Shown piece by piece: positions 40,567 through 49,496 of a stretch of DNA of 57,923 nucleotides. How positions within the stretch are numbered: position 1 is the first letter of the stretch; each line of letters opens with the position of its first letter. Under the pieces are notes generated by a model, which worked only from the letters and a program-made list of their open reading frames with translations, was not told the DNA's origin and made no database searches. The translations under genes were made by a program, and so were the position numbers. Origin of the DNA: Clostridiales bacterium (GTDB taxonomy: Bacteria; Bacillota; Clostridia; Lachnospirales; Lachnospiraceae); assembly GCA_021199255.1 (NCBI GenBank), contig JAJQIK010000086.1, positions 1 to 57,923 on the forward strand, read 5' to 3'.

Positions 40567-42444
40567 CTATACGGAAAATCTGTCCACATCCGCCTGCAGC
40601 TTTTCGATATCCGTCTTCAGGCTGGCCACCGTATTTCTGGATCTGTTGACCGTCTGCGCCAATTCCTCCGTCATAGCGGAAGTCTCCTCTGAGGAAGCCG
40701 CATTATCCTGTGCCAAGGCGTTCAAGGTATCCAGCACATTGGTGATGCCCTGACGCTGGCGCTCTATTTCATCTGTCATCGTACCGATTGTGCCAATCGA
40801 CTCCATACAACGGTTTAAGTCTCCGTACAAATCATCGAAAATCGTCTGGGTATCGTTCAATACGCTGACCTGATGTTCCACGGTTTCATTCACCTTATCC
40901 ATCACCTGTAAGGACTTGTTGGAATTGTCCATCAGGTTATCTATGATCTTGGAAATCTCGTCTACCGCCTGCGTAGACTGGTTGGCGAGCCCGCCGATTT
41001 CCGTCGCGACTACCGCAAAGCCTCTGCCGCTTTCACCGGCACGGGCCGCTTCAATGGAAGCGTTCAGCGCCAGCAGATTCGTCTGCTCGGCAATAGCCTC
41101 GATTAAGCCTGCCGCCCTACGGATATTCTCTGCGGCAATATTGGTTGCTTCCGCCTGCTCATGCATATTGACAACGTCTTCCTTCGTTCTGACATTGACC
41201 TCTACGAGCTCCTTGATCTTGTCGGAACATTCCCTGCTCAGCTTGCGCATGGTATCGGAATTTTCGCTCAGATCCGCGATTTCCTTAGAGGTATTGTCTA
41301 TGCCGCCGGCAATCACGTTGACCTCGTTGGAGGCGTCCATCGTAGAGCCCGCCTGCTTCGTAATATTCTGGGCGATTCCCTCCACCGCGGTATCTACCTC
41401 CGCGATAGAATTTTCCATCTTCACAAAGGCTTCCTCAAATTCCCTGATTACATTGCCGATGTCCCCGCTCACCTGGGCGATGGCCTTAACCAGTTCATTG
41501 ATGCGGCTGCGGGCGACATTCAGATTCTCCGCCGTCACGCCAAGCTCATTGTTCTGCTTCACAATAATATCCTCTGTGAGATCCCCGTCGGAAAGACTGG
41601 TTGCAAAATGCTGCACCTTTCTCAGCGGCGCTACCACCATCTCTCCGGTAAACAGCGATACCAGAGCCGTAACAGCCAGCAGCACAACGCAGCATATCAC
41701 CATAATCAGGCAGGACTGGTGGAACTCCTCGGTGATGGATTCCTGAACCTCCGCCATTTCTATTTCCATATCGTCCACATAGTTGCCGGTAGACACCGCC
41801 CAGCCCCAGGGCTCAAAATAGCCGGAATAAGCGATCTTGGGCGCCACCGTAACGCCGTCCGCCTTGGTAAAATAGAACTCATTATATCCGCCGCCGTCGG
41901 AGGACTGGCAAACCTTCATAATCTCCTGAATAATCATGACGCCGTTCTGGTCTTCCAGCTCATACCGGTTGTTTCCTTCCTGTTCCGGCAGGATCGGGTG
42001 CATCACTAAGGTATAATCTGCGTCGTCAATCCAGAAATACCCGCTTTCATCATCCCGGTAACGCATGGCGCGGACGATTTCCGCCGCCTCCGCCTTGGCT
42101 TCCTCTTCAGACATCTCCCCGGCGGCCGCCTTGTCATACTCCGCCTGCAGGACAGCCAGCACGCTCTGTACCTGAGATTTGATTTCCGTCCGATACCCGT
42201 CGTTCATGGCAGCCTCGTACTGCTCATACGCGCCATTGGAAATAGATTTCACTGTCACAATACCAATCAGGCCGATCACGACGCAAATCACAGCGCCCAG
42301 GAAAACGCATATGGTTACCAGCGTCGTTTTCAGGCTTTTAGGCTTTGTTTTAGCGCCGGCCTTCTTTCCGGTTTCCGGCGCTGTTTTTGTCTCTGTTTCT
42401 TCTTTCACTCCTGTGTCCTCCGTTCTTTTACTTACACTCTTCAT
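40567..42444 (-). CDS. methyl-accepting chemotaxis protein with Cache-type sensor
   Basis: About 625 aa. A cytoplasmic stub rich in Lys/Thr is followed by TM1 ([20 protein letters not shown]), an extracellular single-Cache region with [14 protein letters not shown] and [15 protein letters not shown], and TM2 ([21 protein letters not shown]). A HAMP domain and a long signalling coil come next, with the hairpin tip [23 protein letters not shown] split over the family-typical positions. No pentapeptide tether is seen. The start is uncertain: an in-frame ATG at 42519 would add 25 basic residues, and neither has a strong ribosome binding site. Confidence 0.9.
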   Translation of the reverse strand: MKSVSKRTEDTGVKEETETKTAPETGKKAGAKTKPKSLKTTLVTICVFLGAVICVVIGLIGIVTVKSISNGAYEQYEAAMNDGYRTEIKSQVQSVLAVLQAEYDKAAAGEMSEEEAKAEAAEIVRAMRYRDDESGYFWIDDADYTLVMHPILPEQEGNNRYELEDQNGVMIIQEIMKVCQSSDGGGYNEFYFTKADGVTVAPKIAYSGYFEPWGWAVSTGNYVDDMEIEMAEVQESITEEFHQSCLIMVICCVVLLAVTALVSLFTGEMVVAPLRKVQHFATSLSDGDLTEDIIVKQNNELGVTAENLNVARSRINELVKAIAQVSGDIGNVIREFEEAFVKMENSIAEVDTAVEGIAQNITKQAGSTMDASNEVNVIAGGIDNTSKEIADLSENSDTMRKLSRECSDKIKELVEVNVRTKEDVVNMHEQAEATNIAAENIRRAAGLIEAIAEQTNLLALNASIEAARAGESGRGFAVVATEIGGLANQSTQAVDEISKIIDNLMDNSNKSLQVMDKVNETVEHQVSVLNDTQTIFDDLYGDLNRCMESIGTIGTMTDEIERQRQGITNVLDTLNALAQDNAASSEETSAMTEELAQTVNRSRNTVASLKTDIEKLQADVDRFSV

Positions 42445-42561
42445 TAAGTATATACCCGTTTTATACACTTTTCCAGTATTTATTGATTTTTTATTAATTT
42501 TTTTGTGGTTTTTGTGCATAAATAACGGTGTCCTATGATACGGAGGTCTATCGCACAGGCT

Positions 42562-43050
42562 TTATGACACGATTCCTGCAAGCCCCAGAAGCCAGTAAAG
42601 CACTCCCAGCCCCCAACTGGTCAGGATTCCATAGAGAATCACCGGCCCCGCGATGGTAAAAATCTTGCAGCCGATCCCGAATACCTGTCCTTCCTTTTGA
42701 TATTCGATTGCGGCGGAGGCGATGGAATTGGCAAAGCCTGTGATGGGTACCAGAGCGCCCGCGCCGCCCCATTCCACCAGCTTAGGATACAGATTCAGCC
42801 CTGTCAGTATCACACTGGCCAGCACCAGCAGCATGGAGCACCAGGAGCCCGCCGTCTCCTGATCCAGTCCCGCCCTGTTAGCAGCGTAATTCAGGATCAT
42901 CTGCCCGATCAGGCACAGGACGCCGCCTGTGACAAAGGCCTTACACATCCGCCAGGGCAGGCTGTACCTGGGCGTCGCCTGCTCTACATGCTTCTGATAT
43001 GCCTGCTCCTTCTTTTCCTGCGTTGTCTGTGATTTCTGCGTTTGCGTCAT
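42562..43050 (-). CDS. spoVAC: stage V sporulation protein AC (SpoVAC)
   Basis: 162 aa. SpoVAC features: a soluble N-terminus, YSLPWRMCKAFVTGGVLCLIGQ, GLNLYPKLVEWGGAGALVPITGFANSIASAAIEYQKEG and FGIGCKIFTIAGPVILYG. It is part of the dipicolinate channel and acts as a mechanosensitive channel in B. subtilis. The second ATG (43050) has GGAGG at 6-nt spacing, so it was preferred to 43062. Confidence 0.94.
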   Translation of the reverse strand: MTQTQKSQTTQEKKEQAYQKHVEQATPRYSLPWRMCKAFVTGGVLCLIGQMILNYAANRAGLDQETAGSWCSMLLVLASVILTGLNLYPKLVEWGGAGALVPITGFANSIASAAIEYQKEGQVFGIGCKIFTIAGPVILYGILTSWGLGVLYWLLGLAGIVS

Positions 43051-43118
43051 TTTTTCCTCCATTCTACTACAATATTACAATATATTTATGATTCATATCC
43101 CTTACGGCCGGTAAAGAA

Positions 43119-43616
43119 TTATCCCCCATACAAATACACCCGCTGGGTAAAGTAAATCAGGCTTCCGGCTAATTTCCCCAGAGCTACCGCCAGGATAGCG
43201 ACGCCTAATCCATGCCTGAAGCCGATCCGCCTTGCGAAAATCGGAATGGTATTGAGCATTTCCGCAATAGCCAGCGCCAGACAACCCACGAAAATACCGG
43301 CAAACAGGCCGAACAGAACCAGAAAAGCCGCAGCCAGCAGATTCCAGACGCCCTCCGTGCTGTCCGCGCCGAAAAGCTGCCGTTCCCTCACATAGCCGCC
43401 TATCCTGGCCCAGTCGCCGAAAATGCTGACGAACCCGCCCGCCAGCGTCCCGAAGACCACCATTTCTTCCAGCGTAAAGATTTTCCTCGCCACATGCATT
43501 TTACCCGCGAATCTGGGAATCAAGCCCACGGATATCAGCACCGTAAACACGCCCCCCGACACAATCATTCCCGCGCTGACGCCAATCAGGGCCAGCAAAA
43601 GCTGTTTAAAGAACAT
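43119..43616 (-). CDS. spoVAB: stage V sporulation protein AB (SpoVAB)
   Basis: 165 aa with five hydrophobic segments. GVSAGMIVSGGVFTVLISVGLIPR, the central DWARIGGYVRERQLFG loop and FVGCLALAIAEMLNTIPIFARR match SpoVAB. The start overlaps the end of spoVAA by 11 nt. Confidence 0.92.
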   Translation of the reverse strand: MFFKQLLLALIGVSAGMIVSGGVFTVLISVGLIPRFAGKMHVARKIFTLEEMVVFGTLAGGFVSIFGDWARIGGYVRERQLFGADSTEGVWNLLAAAFLVLFGLFAGIFVGCLALAIAEMLNTIPIFARRIGFRHGLGVAILAVALGKLAGSLIYFTQRVYLYGG

Positions 43617-44238
43617 CCTTGGTTTTCCCTTCCCTTTCTGCGGTTTCGATTAACGCCGTATTCACATCCCGCTCATAAATACGCATTTCCACCTCGATTG
43701 GCGTCGGATCCTTGGTGATCCGCCTGCCGCCGATATGATTAAAAAATACGATAATGCCCACCGCCAGTCCTACAGAATAAGACAGCTCCAGAATACCATA
43801 GCCGTCCCCCTGCCTGCCCGTAACCATTTCATATATCCTGGTAAACACCTCGTTAATCCCGATATCATTGTGGAATGCCATAATAGTAAACGCCGTGCCA
43901 AAGAAGCTGATTAACGCCACAAAGAAAAGCTTGAACCACTGCAGCAGGCCCTTATGCTTATTGACGTCCACATATTCCACCAGCACGTCGGTTTCACCGA
44001 GATTCTCGACGCTGATATTGGAACCAAGCTTTTCAAGCTCCTCTATCACCTTCAAAATGCTGATCACCTGCCTTGTCCTTTCTCCTTCCTTGAAATGATA
44101 CAGCTTAATTGATTTGGCTTTTGCCAGGATGTGTTCGTCGGCGCAGCTTAGTTTGCCGATATCCTTGACATACACATCTTTAGATTGCAGTTCCACATTC
44201 TGTTCCGCTTTCAGGTAAACCGTTACACTGGTTGACAT
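43606..44238 (-). CDS. spoVAA: stage V sporulation protein AA (SpoVAA)
   Basis: 210 aa. A soluble N-terminal half (VYVKDIGKLSC, VISILKVIEELEKLGSNISVENLGETDVLVEY) and two C-terminal membrane helices (LFFVALISFFGTAFTIMAFHNDI and a following GIIVFFNHIGGRRITKDPTPIEVEMR region) are characteristic of SpoVAA. The ATG at 44238 follows GGAGAG. First gene of spoVAA-AB-AC. Confidence 0.92.
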   Translation of the reverse strand: MSTSVTVYLKAEQNVELQSKDVYVKDIGKLSCADEHILAKAKSIKLYHFKEGERTRQVISILKVIEELEKLGSNISVENLGETDVLVEYVDVNKHKGLLQWFKLFFVALISFFGTAFTIMAFHNDIGINEVFTRIYEMVTGRQGDGYGILELSYSVGLAVGIIVFFNHIGGRRITKDPTPIEVEMRIYERDVNTALIETAEREGKTKDVL

Positions 44239-44361
44239 AACTCTCTCCATTCCTCTATCATTTCCCGATGGCATTACATATCATGGAAAAACGCCGCGCC
44301 GCGTTCTTCCCGCACCTTTAGTATGACTCAAACCGCCGTTTCTATTCCATACGGGAAACAC

Positions 44362-44391
44362 AAAAAAAGAATGAAGCCTAAAGCTCCATTC
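44362..44391 (-). terminator. intrinsic terminator between the sigF region and spoVA
   Basis: On the minus strand GAATG-g-AGC pairs with GCT-t-CATTC around a short loop and is followed by T7. It lies immediately after the stop of the 57-aa gene, so spoVAA-AB-AC needs its own promoter. Confidence 0.75.
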
Positions 44392-44565
44392 TCACTCCAT
44401 AATCTCATATTGCATCATTTCATATAAAAGACGCGTTCCTTCTTTGATTTCAGGGGGCAGCAACGCCCTCGCCACCAGCTTGGTCTCATCGCTTTCGCTG
44501 TCGATACGCTTTAAGTCCGCGTAATCCCCATTGATCTTCACCACCTCATATTGAAACGTATTCAT
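44392..44565 (-). CDS. 57-aa small acidic protein between sigF and spoVAA
   Basis: ATG at 44565 with GGGAGGA at good spacing, 57 codons, TGA at 44394-44392 directly before the terminator. The product is acidic and soluble (FQYEVVKINGDYADLKRID, LPPEIKEGTRLLYEMMQYEIME). No family was recognised. Ribosome binding site, stop-terminator spacing and location in a sporulation cluster make it a credible gene. Confidence 0.65.
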   Translation of the reverse strand: MNTFQYEVVKINGDYADLKRIDSESDETKLVARALLPPEIKEGTRLLYEMMQYEIME

Positions 44566-44592
44566 TCCTTATCCTCCCGGTAACACGCCGCG

Positions 44593-44706
44593 TCAGCTTT
44601 CCACATCCTGATCAGCGGCAACGGCAGCCGCCACTGAAGATATCACCGCTATAATTACCGCTATCATAATAATCAAAAGCCCGCCCGCCAATAATAAAAA
44701 TCCCAT
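44593..44706 (-). CDS. 37-aa single-membrane-helix peptide
   Basis: ATG at 44706 preceded by GGGAGGT at 7-nt spacing. The product is one long hydrophobic helix (LLLAGGLLIIMIAVIIAVI followed by Ala-rich residues) with a short acidic tail ending DQDVES. An upstream ATG at 44808 would add a poorly fitting charged extension. It is between sigF and the 57-aa gene; a membrane role in sporulation is possible but unshown. Confidence 0.6.
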   Translation of the reverse strand: MGFLLLAGGLLIIMIAVIIAVISSVAAAVAADQDVES

Positions 44707-44814
44707 CAAGATACCTCCCTTTCTCCATTCTCTGTCGGATTCCTTCTTATTGTACAGGAAAAAACGCCGGGTTGCAACAGGAGAATCCTCCTCCGGCGGG
44801 TATGCCAACAGGCT

Positions 44815-45600
44815 CTAGCAGGCGCGTACCTCTTTCCTGAGCCGCATCAAAATCCTTTTCTCCATACGGCTGACCTGCACCTGGCTGATGCCCAGGATTT
44901 TCGCCACCTCTACCTGAGTTTTGTCCTGAAAATAACGCATTTGGATCAGCCTTCTCTCTGTCTCTTCCAGTTGTCCCAGCAGTTGATCCAGCAGCATATG
45001 GTTTAATATTTTCTCTTTTTCTACGTCTTCGCAGACGCCGTTTCCATTCAACCCGGCCTGTCCGGCCGCGGAACAGCCTAAGCTTCCATTGCCGCCCACC
45101 ACCTGATCTACCAGATAAATCTCATTTCCATCGGACTGATACACCGATTTATACAGGGACTCCACCTCCACGTTGGCGTCCAGCGCCATCACGATATCCT
45201 CGATACTCAGCGCCGTTTCCGCCGATAATTCCTTTAAGGTAGGATCGCGCCCATATTCCTGGGACAGCCGCTCCGCCGCCTGCTTTACCTTCCACCCGTT
45301 CTCCTTGAGGGTCCTGCTGACCTTGACCATGCCGTCGTCCCGCAGAAATCTCTTGATTTCTCCCTGAATCATGGGGACGGCATAGGTGGAAAACCGAACC
45401 TCAAAGCGCAGGTCAAACTTGTCGATGGCCTTCATCAGGCCAATACACCCTATCTGAAACAAATCCTCCATATCGTAGCCCCGCCCCACGAAGCGTTTCA
45501 CAATATGGCGCACCAGCCCCAGATTTTCCTCTATCAGTGTCTCTCTTGCCGCTTTATCTCCTGCCTGTGATCGTTCGATTAGTACGGCAGTCTCATCCAT
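44815..45600 (-). CDS. sigF: sporulation sigma factor SigF
   Basis: 261 aa. Region 2 (NLGLVRHIVKRFVGRGYDMEDLFQIGCIGLMKAIDKFD), region 3 and region 4 (KTQVEVAKILGISQVQVSRMEKRIL) follow the SigF/SigG group. It directs early forespore transcription. The start is 4 nt from the spoIIAB stop. A slightly long loop (GGNGSLGCSAAGQAGLNGNGVC) between regions 3 and 4 is unusual but in frame. Confidence 0.95.
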   Translation of the reverse strand: MDETAVLIERSQAGDKAARETLIEENLGLVRHIVKRFVGRGYDMEDLFQIGCIGLMKAIDKFDLRFEVRFSTYAVPMIQGEIKRFLRDDGMVKVSRTLKENGWKVKQAAERLSQEYGRDPTLKELSAETALSIEDIVMALDANVEVESLYKSVYQSDGNEIYLVDQVVGGNGSLGCSAAGQAGLNGNGVCEDVEKEKILNHMLLDQLLGQLEETERRLIQMRYFQDKTQVEVAKILGISQVQVSRMEKRILMRLRKEVRAC

Positions 45601-45603
45601 CGG

Positions 45604-46092
45604 CTATTCCTCGCTATCGATCCAGGAGCCAAGCCCTATCTTTTTATACATTTTTACAACCGTTCCTTCCCCCGGCTTGGAATACACCTGTAAGTCATCC
45701 ATAAAGGCTTCCATAAAGGCGAATCCCATGCCTGAGCGATCCAGCTCCGGCCTGGTGGTAAACAGCGGTTCCATGGCCTGCCTGACATTTTCGATGCCCA
45801 CGCCCTGATCGGTGACCGTCACCTCCAGCACATCTTTTCTAACAGCGCAATACATACCTATCTTATCCTCCCTGCGGCAGCGATTCTCATAACCGTGAAT
45901 GACCGCATTGGTCACAGCCTCGGATACCGCCGTTTTCACATCGGCCAGTTCCTCCAGGGTGGGGTTCAAAGGGGCAAGGAAGGCCGCCACCACCATTCTC
46001 GCAAACGCCTCATTGTCCGACACCGCCGCAAATTCCAGCCGCATCTCATTGGTCACGCCCCTGATCTCACTCTTTTCTATGATTTCAATCAT
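45604..46092 (-). CDS. spoIIAB: anti-sigma F factor SpoIIAB
   Basis: 162 aa, GHKL-fold serine kinase. SEAVTNAVIHGYEN is the N-box, VTDQGVGIENV the G1 box, and DRSGMGFAFMEAFMD the G2 region. It binds SigF and phosphorylates SpoIIAA. The ATG at 46092 gives the standard start; longer frames overlap spoIIAA out of frame. Confidence 0.95.
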   Translation of the reverse strand: MIEIIEKSEIRGVTNEMRLEFAAVSDNEAFARMVVAAFLAPLNPTLEELADVKTAVSEAVTNAVIHGYENRCRREDKIGMYCAVRKDVLEVTVTDQGVGIENVRQAMEPLFTTRPELDRSGMGFAFMEAFMDDLQVYSKPGEGTVVKMYKKIGLGSWIDSEE

Positions 46093-46120
46093 CTTTCCAG
46101 CTCTTCTCCTTTCCAGGTTC

Positions 46121-46429
46121 TCATTCCATAATCTCCACAATCTTTTCCAGTCCCGACAACAGCAGAATCCGGCGTATCCTGCTGTCCACATTGACCGCGT
46201 ACACCTTGCCGCCAAAGCAGGATATCTTTCGGTATCTTCCCAGAATGACGCCGATTCCCGAACTGTCCATAAAGGTTGTCCGTTCAAAGTCAAACACCAC
46301 ATTTCCCACCTTTTTCGAAAGGATATACCGATCCGCCTTGGCGCTGATATCTACCGATTTATGATGATCAATTTCATCCGGCAGCCTTATCATTAGATAA
46401 TTGTCAATTACCTTAAACTCTTCATCCAT
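46121..46429 (-). CDS. spoIIAA: anti-sigma F factor antagonist SpoIIAA
   Basis: 102-aa STAS domain. The phosphorylatable serine is in FMDSSGIGVILGRY. It releases SigF by binding SpoIIAB when unphosphorylated. AAAGGAG lies 10 nt before the ATG. First gene of the spoIIA operon; no clear sigma-H promoter was recognised in the short upstream gap. Confidence 0.95.
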   Translation of the reverse strand: MDEEFKVIDNYLMIRLPDEIDHHKSVDISAKADRYILSKKVGNVVFDFERTTFMDSSGIGVILGRYRKISCFGGKVYAVNVDSRIRRILLLSGLEKIVEIME

Positions 46430-46481
46430 ATTATGTAAACTCCTTTCTTATGGCCAGGCCAAACGCCCGCCTTTATCATAT

Positions 46482-46516
46482 AAAAAAAGAGGGCGTAACA
46501 TTTCTACGTCCTCTTT
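46482..46516 (-). terminator. intrinsic terminator after the TPR protein gene
   Basis: AAAGAGG-CGTA pairs with TACG-CCTCTTT (one mismatch, 7-nt loop), and the minus-strand 3' side runs into T7. It ends the transcript of the zinc-ribbon/TPR gene about 20 nt past its stop and precedes spoIIAA. Confidence 0.8.
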
Positions 46517-46537
46517 CGTGTTGTATCCTATCTAAAA

Positions 46538-47956
46538 TTATTCCGCATTTCCCATTTCTTCCAGAAACGCCTCTGATTTGCTGGCCTTTTCGGTTCCCGG
46601 GAACAGCTCGATGATCTGCAGGTAAGCCGCTCTGGCGTTATCTTCATCGCCTATTCTGTAATAAGCGTTCGCCAGATTATATAAGGCTTCACCGTTGGTA
46701 GCGTCATACTGGAAGGCTTTCTCCAGATTCGGAATCGCGTCTTCATAATTCTCCTGCCGATACGCCTCATAACCGTCATCATAATAAGCCTGTGCGATAT
46801 CGGGTCCCACCAGCGCCAGCAGCGTATGATACAGATTATCGAAAGCCTCTGAAGTATCCCTTTCTTCCTCTGTCTCATCCGTCTGGATTTCCTCCAGATA
46901 ATCCGCGATCACGGTGATCTCCTCCGGGTTCGTCAGATAAGCGGCCGCCGCTTTCATCAGACTGTCCACGGACTGCAGCGTCCCGTCCGTTCCCATATAG
47001 GCGGTCAGATCCTGCTGGAGATTACTGTTTTCCGCTGTCAGCTCATCTAACTGCTGCTGCAATTCATCGATGGTAGCCGTCTTGGCGTCCGACTGTTCGC
47101 TCACCTTGCGCAGCTCTTCATCAATATTCGCCTTGGCGCTCTGGATTCTCGCCGGCAGAATCAGGAAAAACGCAATAGCGATACCGATGGCCAGACCGAT
47201 TCCCAGATTCAGCAGGGAAGTGACTCCCTTGTTTTCCTTGACGCTGACAGACTGAATAATCGTCTCATTGCCGCTCTGATACTTGATGATTTCCTCCGCC
47301 TTCTTCTGCTTTCTGGGAGAGTTCTTGACCCCCTCCTCCGGCACAAGCATTTCATCTACTTCCTTCAGATATCTGAGCGTAGCGATATTATTGGTATCTA
47401 TTTCCAGGCACTTGGTCAGCTCCCGCTTGGCCTTCTCCCACTCTTCATTATTGATAAACAAAAGCGCCAGCAACTGATGCGCCCTGATAAACCTCGGATT
47501 CAGGGACAAAACCTTCTTGAGCTGAATGACCGCCAGATCCAGACTGTCCTGATTACAATAGGTAAGCGCCTGATTATATTTTTTAATCGTCTGATTAATG
47601 GTATCCAAACGGTTCTGGTTCGTCTGGATCATATCAATATAATCGTCCGCAATATTTTTCCTGGGACGTAAATTCTTGCTGATAACCCATTCGCTCAGCG
47701 CCGCCACGACCTCGCCGGTCTCGAAATATACCAGGCCAAGCAGATTCCGCGCTTCTACGTTATTCTTATTAAACTTCAAGCTCTGCCGCAAACTTGTGAT
47801 CGCGCCTGTCAGATCCCTGACATTTGCCCTTTCCAAACCTTCATTATAAAACCGGTTGGAGATATATATAATTTTTTTATAAAGGGCTACATCGGCACCG
47901 CAGTTCGTGCAGAAATCATGTTCGGACAGATTACATCCACACCGATAACAAATCAT
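46538..47956 (-). CDS. zinc-ribbon and TPR-repeat membrane protein
   Basis: 472 aa. An N-terminal zinc ribbon (CYRCGCNLSEHDFCTNCG) is followed by TPR units to about residue 205, a linker, one membrane helix (about 250-272), an extracellular coiled coil (ELRKVSEQSDAKTATIDELQ...) and two more TPRs near the end (AIPNLEKAFQYDATNGEALYNLANAYYRIG). It is probably a scaffold spanning the membrane with repeats on both faces. Such genes recur next to folC in Lachnospiraceae; function is unknown. Confidence 0.8.
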   Translation of the reverse strand: MICYRCGCNLSEHDFCTNCGADVALYKKIIYISNRFYNEGLERANVRDLTGAITSLRQSLKFNKNNVEARNLLGLVYFETGEVVAALSEWVISKNLRPRKNIADDYIDMIQTNQNRLDTINQTIKKYNQALTYCNQDSLDLAVIQLKKVLSLNPRFIRAHQLLALLFINNEEWEKAKRELTKCLEIDTNNIATLRYLKEVDEMLVPEEGVKNSPRKQKKAEEIIKYQSGNETIIQSVSVKENKGVTSLLNLGIGLAIGIAIAFFLILPARIQSAKANIDEELRKVSEQSDAKTATIDELQQQLDELTAENSNLQQDLTAYMGTDGTLQSVDSLMKAAAAYLTNPEEITVIADYLEEIQTDETEEERDTSEAFDNLYHTLLALVGPDIAQAYYDDGYEAYRQENYEDAIPNLEKAFQYDATNGEALYNLANAYYRIGDEDNARAAYLQIIELFPGTEKASKSEAFLEEMGNAE

Positions 47957-47969
47957 CTATGCCAATCCC

Positions 47970-48119
47970 CTATTCTTCCTCTGCTTTTTTCGCTTCCTTA
48001 ACTATCTTAACCATCAGATCCGCCATATCCGTCAAATCCTGGTTATAGATCGCTTCTTCCGCGTCCTCTACTTCTAAACTGGGGTGAAACTTCTTCAGTT
48101 CTTCTTCAAAATTAATCAC
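47970..48119 (-). CDS. 49-aa acidic small protein overlapping the folC end
   Basis: GTG start at 48119 with AAGGAGG 7 nt upstream (inside the end of folC), 49 codons, TAG at 47972-47970. It reads V-I-N-F-E-E-E-L-K-K-F-H-P-S-L and ends in a Lys/Glu-rich helix. The strong site and the 8-nt overlap with folC support translation coupled to folC. No family was recognised. Confidence 0.65.
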   Translation of the reverse strand: MINFEEELKKFHPSLEVEDAEEAIYNQDLTDMADLMVKIVKEAKKAEEE

Positions 48120-49434
48120 GCCGAGGCCTCCTTAAAAGGGCTTTTACTTCGCCCACCAAATATAACGAACCGACAATATACACCTGATCCTCGTCACCCT
48201 TATGAAATACCAGTTCCCGCAGCGCCATATCCAGCGCCTCGTAAGTCTTATATGTTAATCCCGTATATTGTCCGAAACAATCTTCTAATACTGTAAGCGG
48301 CAGCGCCCGCGCATCGGAAAGCGCCACCAGCCCGATCTCATCAAATAATCCCGACGATACCAGCGCGTCGATCACCGCCTGATATTGTTTCTCTTTCACA
48401 ACAGAATATATCAGCTTCCGCCTGCCCTGACAGGAGTGTAACCTGACTGTTTCCAGAAAAGCCCGGATACCGTCGATATTATGGGCGCCGTCCAGATAGA
48501 CCGAGGGCATGATTTCCTCCATCCTGCCCTCCCAGCGCGCCCTGCGGATACCCGCCTGCATCACCGGAACCGTAATTCTCTCGTCGTCCAGCAGCTCTAA
48601 CGCCCTGATTGCCAGAGAAGCGTTCTCAATCTGATAGACCGCGGAAGTAGACACAGTAAAACTAATATAATTATCATAGTGTAAATGAAGAGAAAAATCA
48701 ATTGTTTTATGCCGAATCTTCTTTTCTTTTATCGCACGCCTCTCCAGGGGAAAGGGTTCCGCGCCCACCCTTCGGGCACATTCTTCAATCCTGCGGGCCA
48801 CCTCCTCCTGCCGCACCGGATAGACCACCGGCGTTCCCGGCCGGAGAATCCCCGCTTTCTCAGCGGCGATCTGGGGCAGCGTATCCCCCAGATATTCCAT
48901 ATGGTCATAGCCGATGGAGGTGAGAATACACAAGACCTTGGACTCCACCGCGTTGGTGGCGTCCAGCCTGCCGCCCAGACCCGTTTCCAGCACCGCATAC
49001 TCCACGCCGGCTTTTTCAAAGATCACCATCGCCATAAAAAAAAGGAACTCAAAAAAAGCAGGGTGATAAGAAACCCGCGCCAGCTCCTCCGGCAAATCCT
49101 TTAACCGTTCCTTTACCACGCAGAAGGCCTCCAGGAACTCCTCCTCCGATATCATTTCCCCATCGATGACAAACCGCTCGCGCATGGTAACCAGATGGGG
49201 GGAAATAAACATACCGGCGGATATTCCCGCCTCCCGAAACACCGAACACAAATAAGCACAAACGGAACCCTTTCCGTTTGTGCCTGCTATGTGAATCATT
49301 TTGCTGCCGCGCGCCGGATTCCCTAAATGCTCCAGAAACCGTTTGGTATGCTCCATGCTGTTCTTGGCGGTAAATCTGGGAATCATATTAATGTAGCGTT
49401 CCGCCTCCCGGTAAGTATCAATCTGTTTTGCCAT
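48112..49434 (-). CDS. folC: folylpolyglutamate synthase/dihydrofolate synthase
   Basis: 440 aa. FLEHLGNPARGSKMIHIAGTNGKGS has the P-loop, then VLETGLGGRLDATN, LTSIGYDHMEYLG and YLDGAHNIDGIRAFLE. It adds glutamate to folates. The ATG at 49434 gives the typical length; an in-frame start at 49500 overlaps the DUF342 gene. Confidence 0.94.
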   Translation of the reverse strand: MAKQIDTYREAERYINMIPRFTAKNSMEHTKRFLEHLGNPARGSKMIHIAGTNGKGSVCAYLCSVFREAGISAGMFISPHLVTMRERFVIDGEMISEEEFLEAFCVVKERLKDLPEELARVSYHPAFFEFLFFMAMVIFEKAGVEYAVLETGLGGRLDATNAVESKVLCILTSIGYDHMEYLGDTLPQIAAEKAGILRPGTPVVYPVRQEEVARRIEECARRVGAEPFPLERRAIKEKKIRHKTIDFSLHLHYDNYISFTVSTSAVYQIENASLAIRALELLDDERITVPVMQAGIRRARWEGRMEEIMPSVYLDGAHNIDGIRAFLETVRLHSCQGRRKLIYSVVKEKQYQAVIDALVSSGLFDEIGLVALSDARALPLTVLEDCFGQYTGLTYKTYEALDMALRELVFHKGDEDQVYIVGSLYLVGEVKALLRRPRRD

Positions 49435-49496
49435 AATAGCCCCCGTTCCACAGTGTTGCCGGTAAGTTAGAGAGGAAGGAATCATAAACCGTAATT

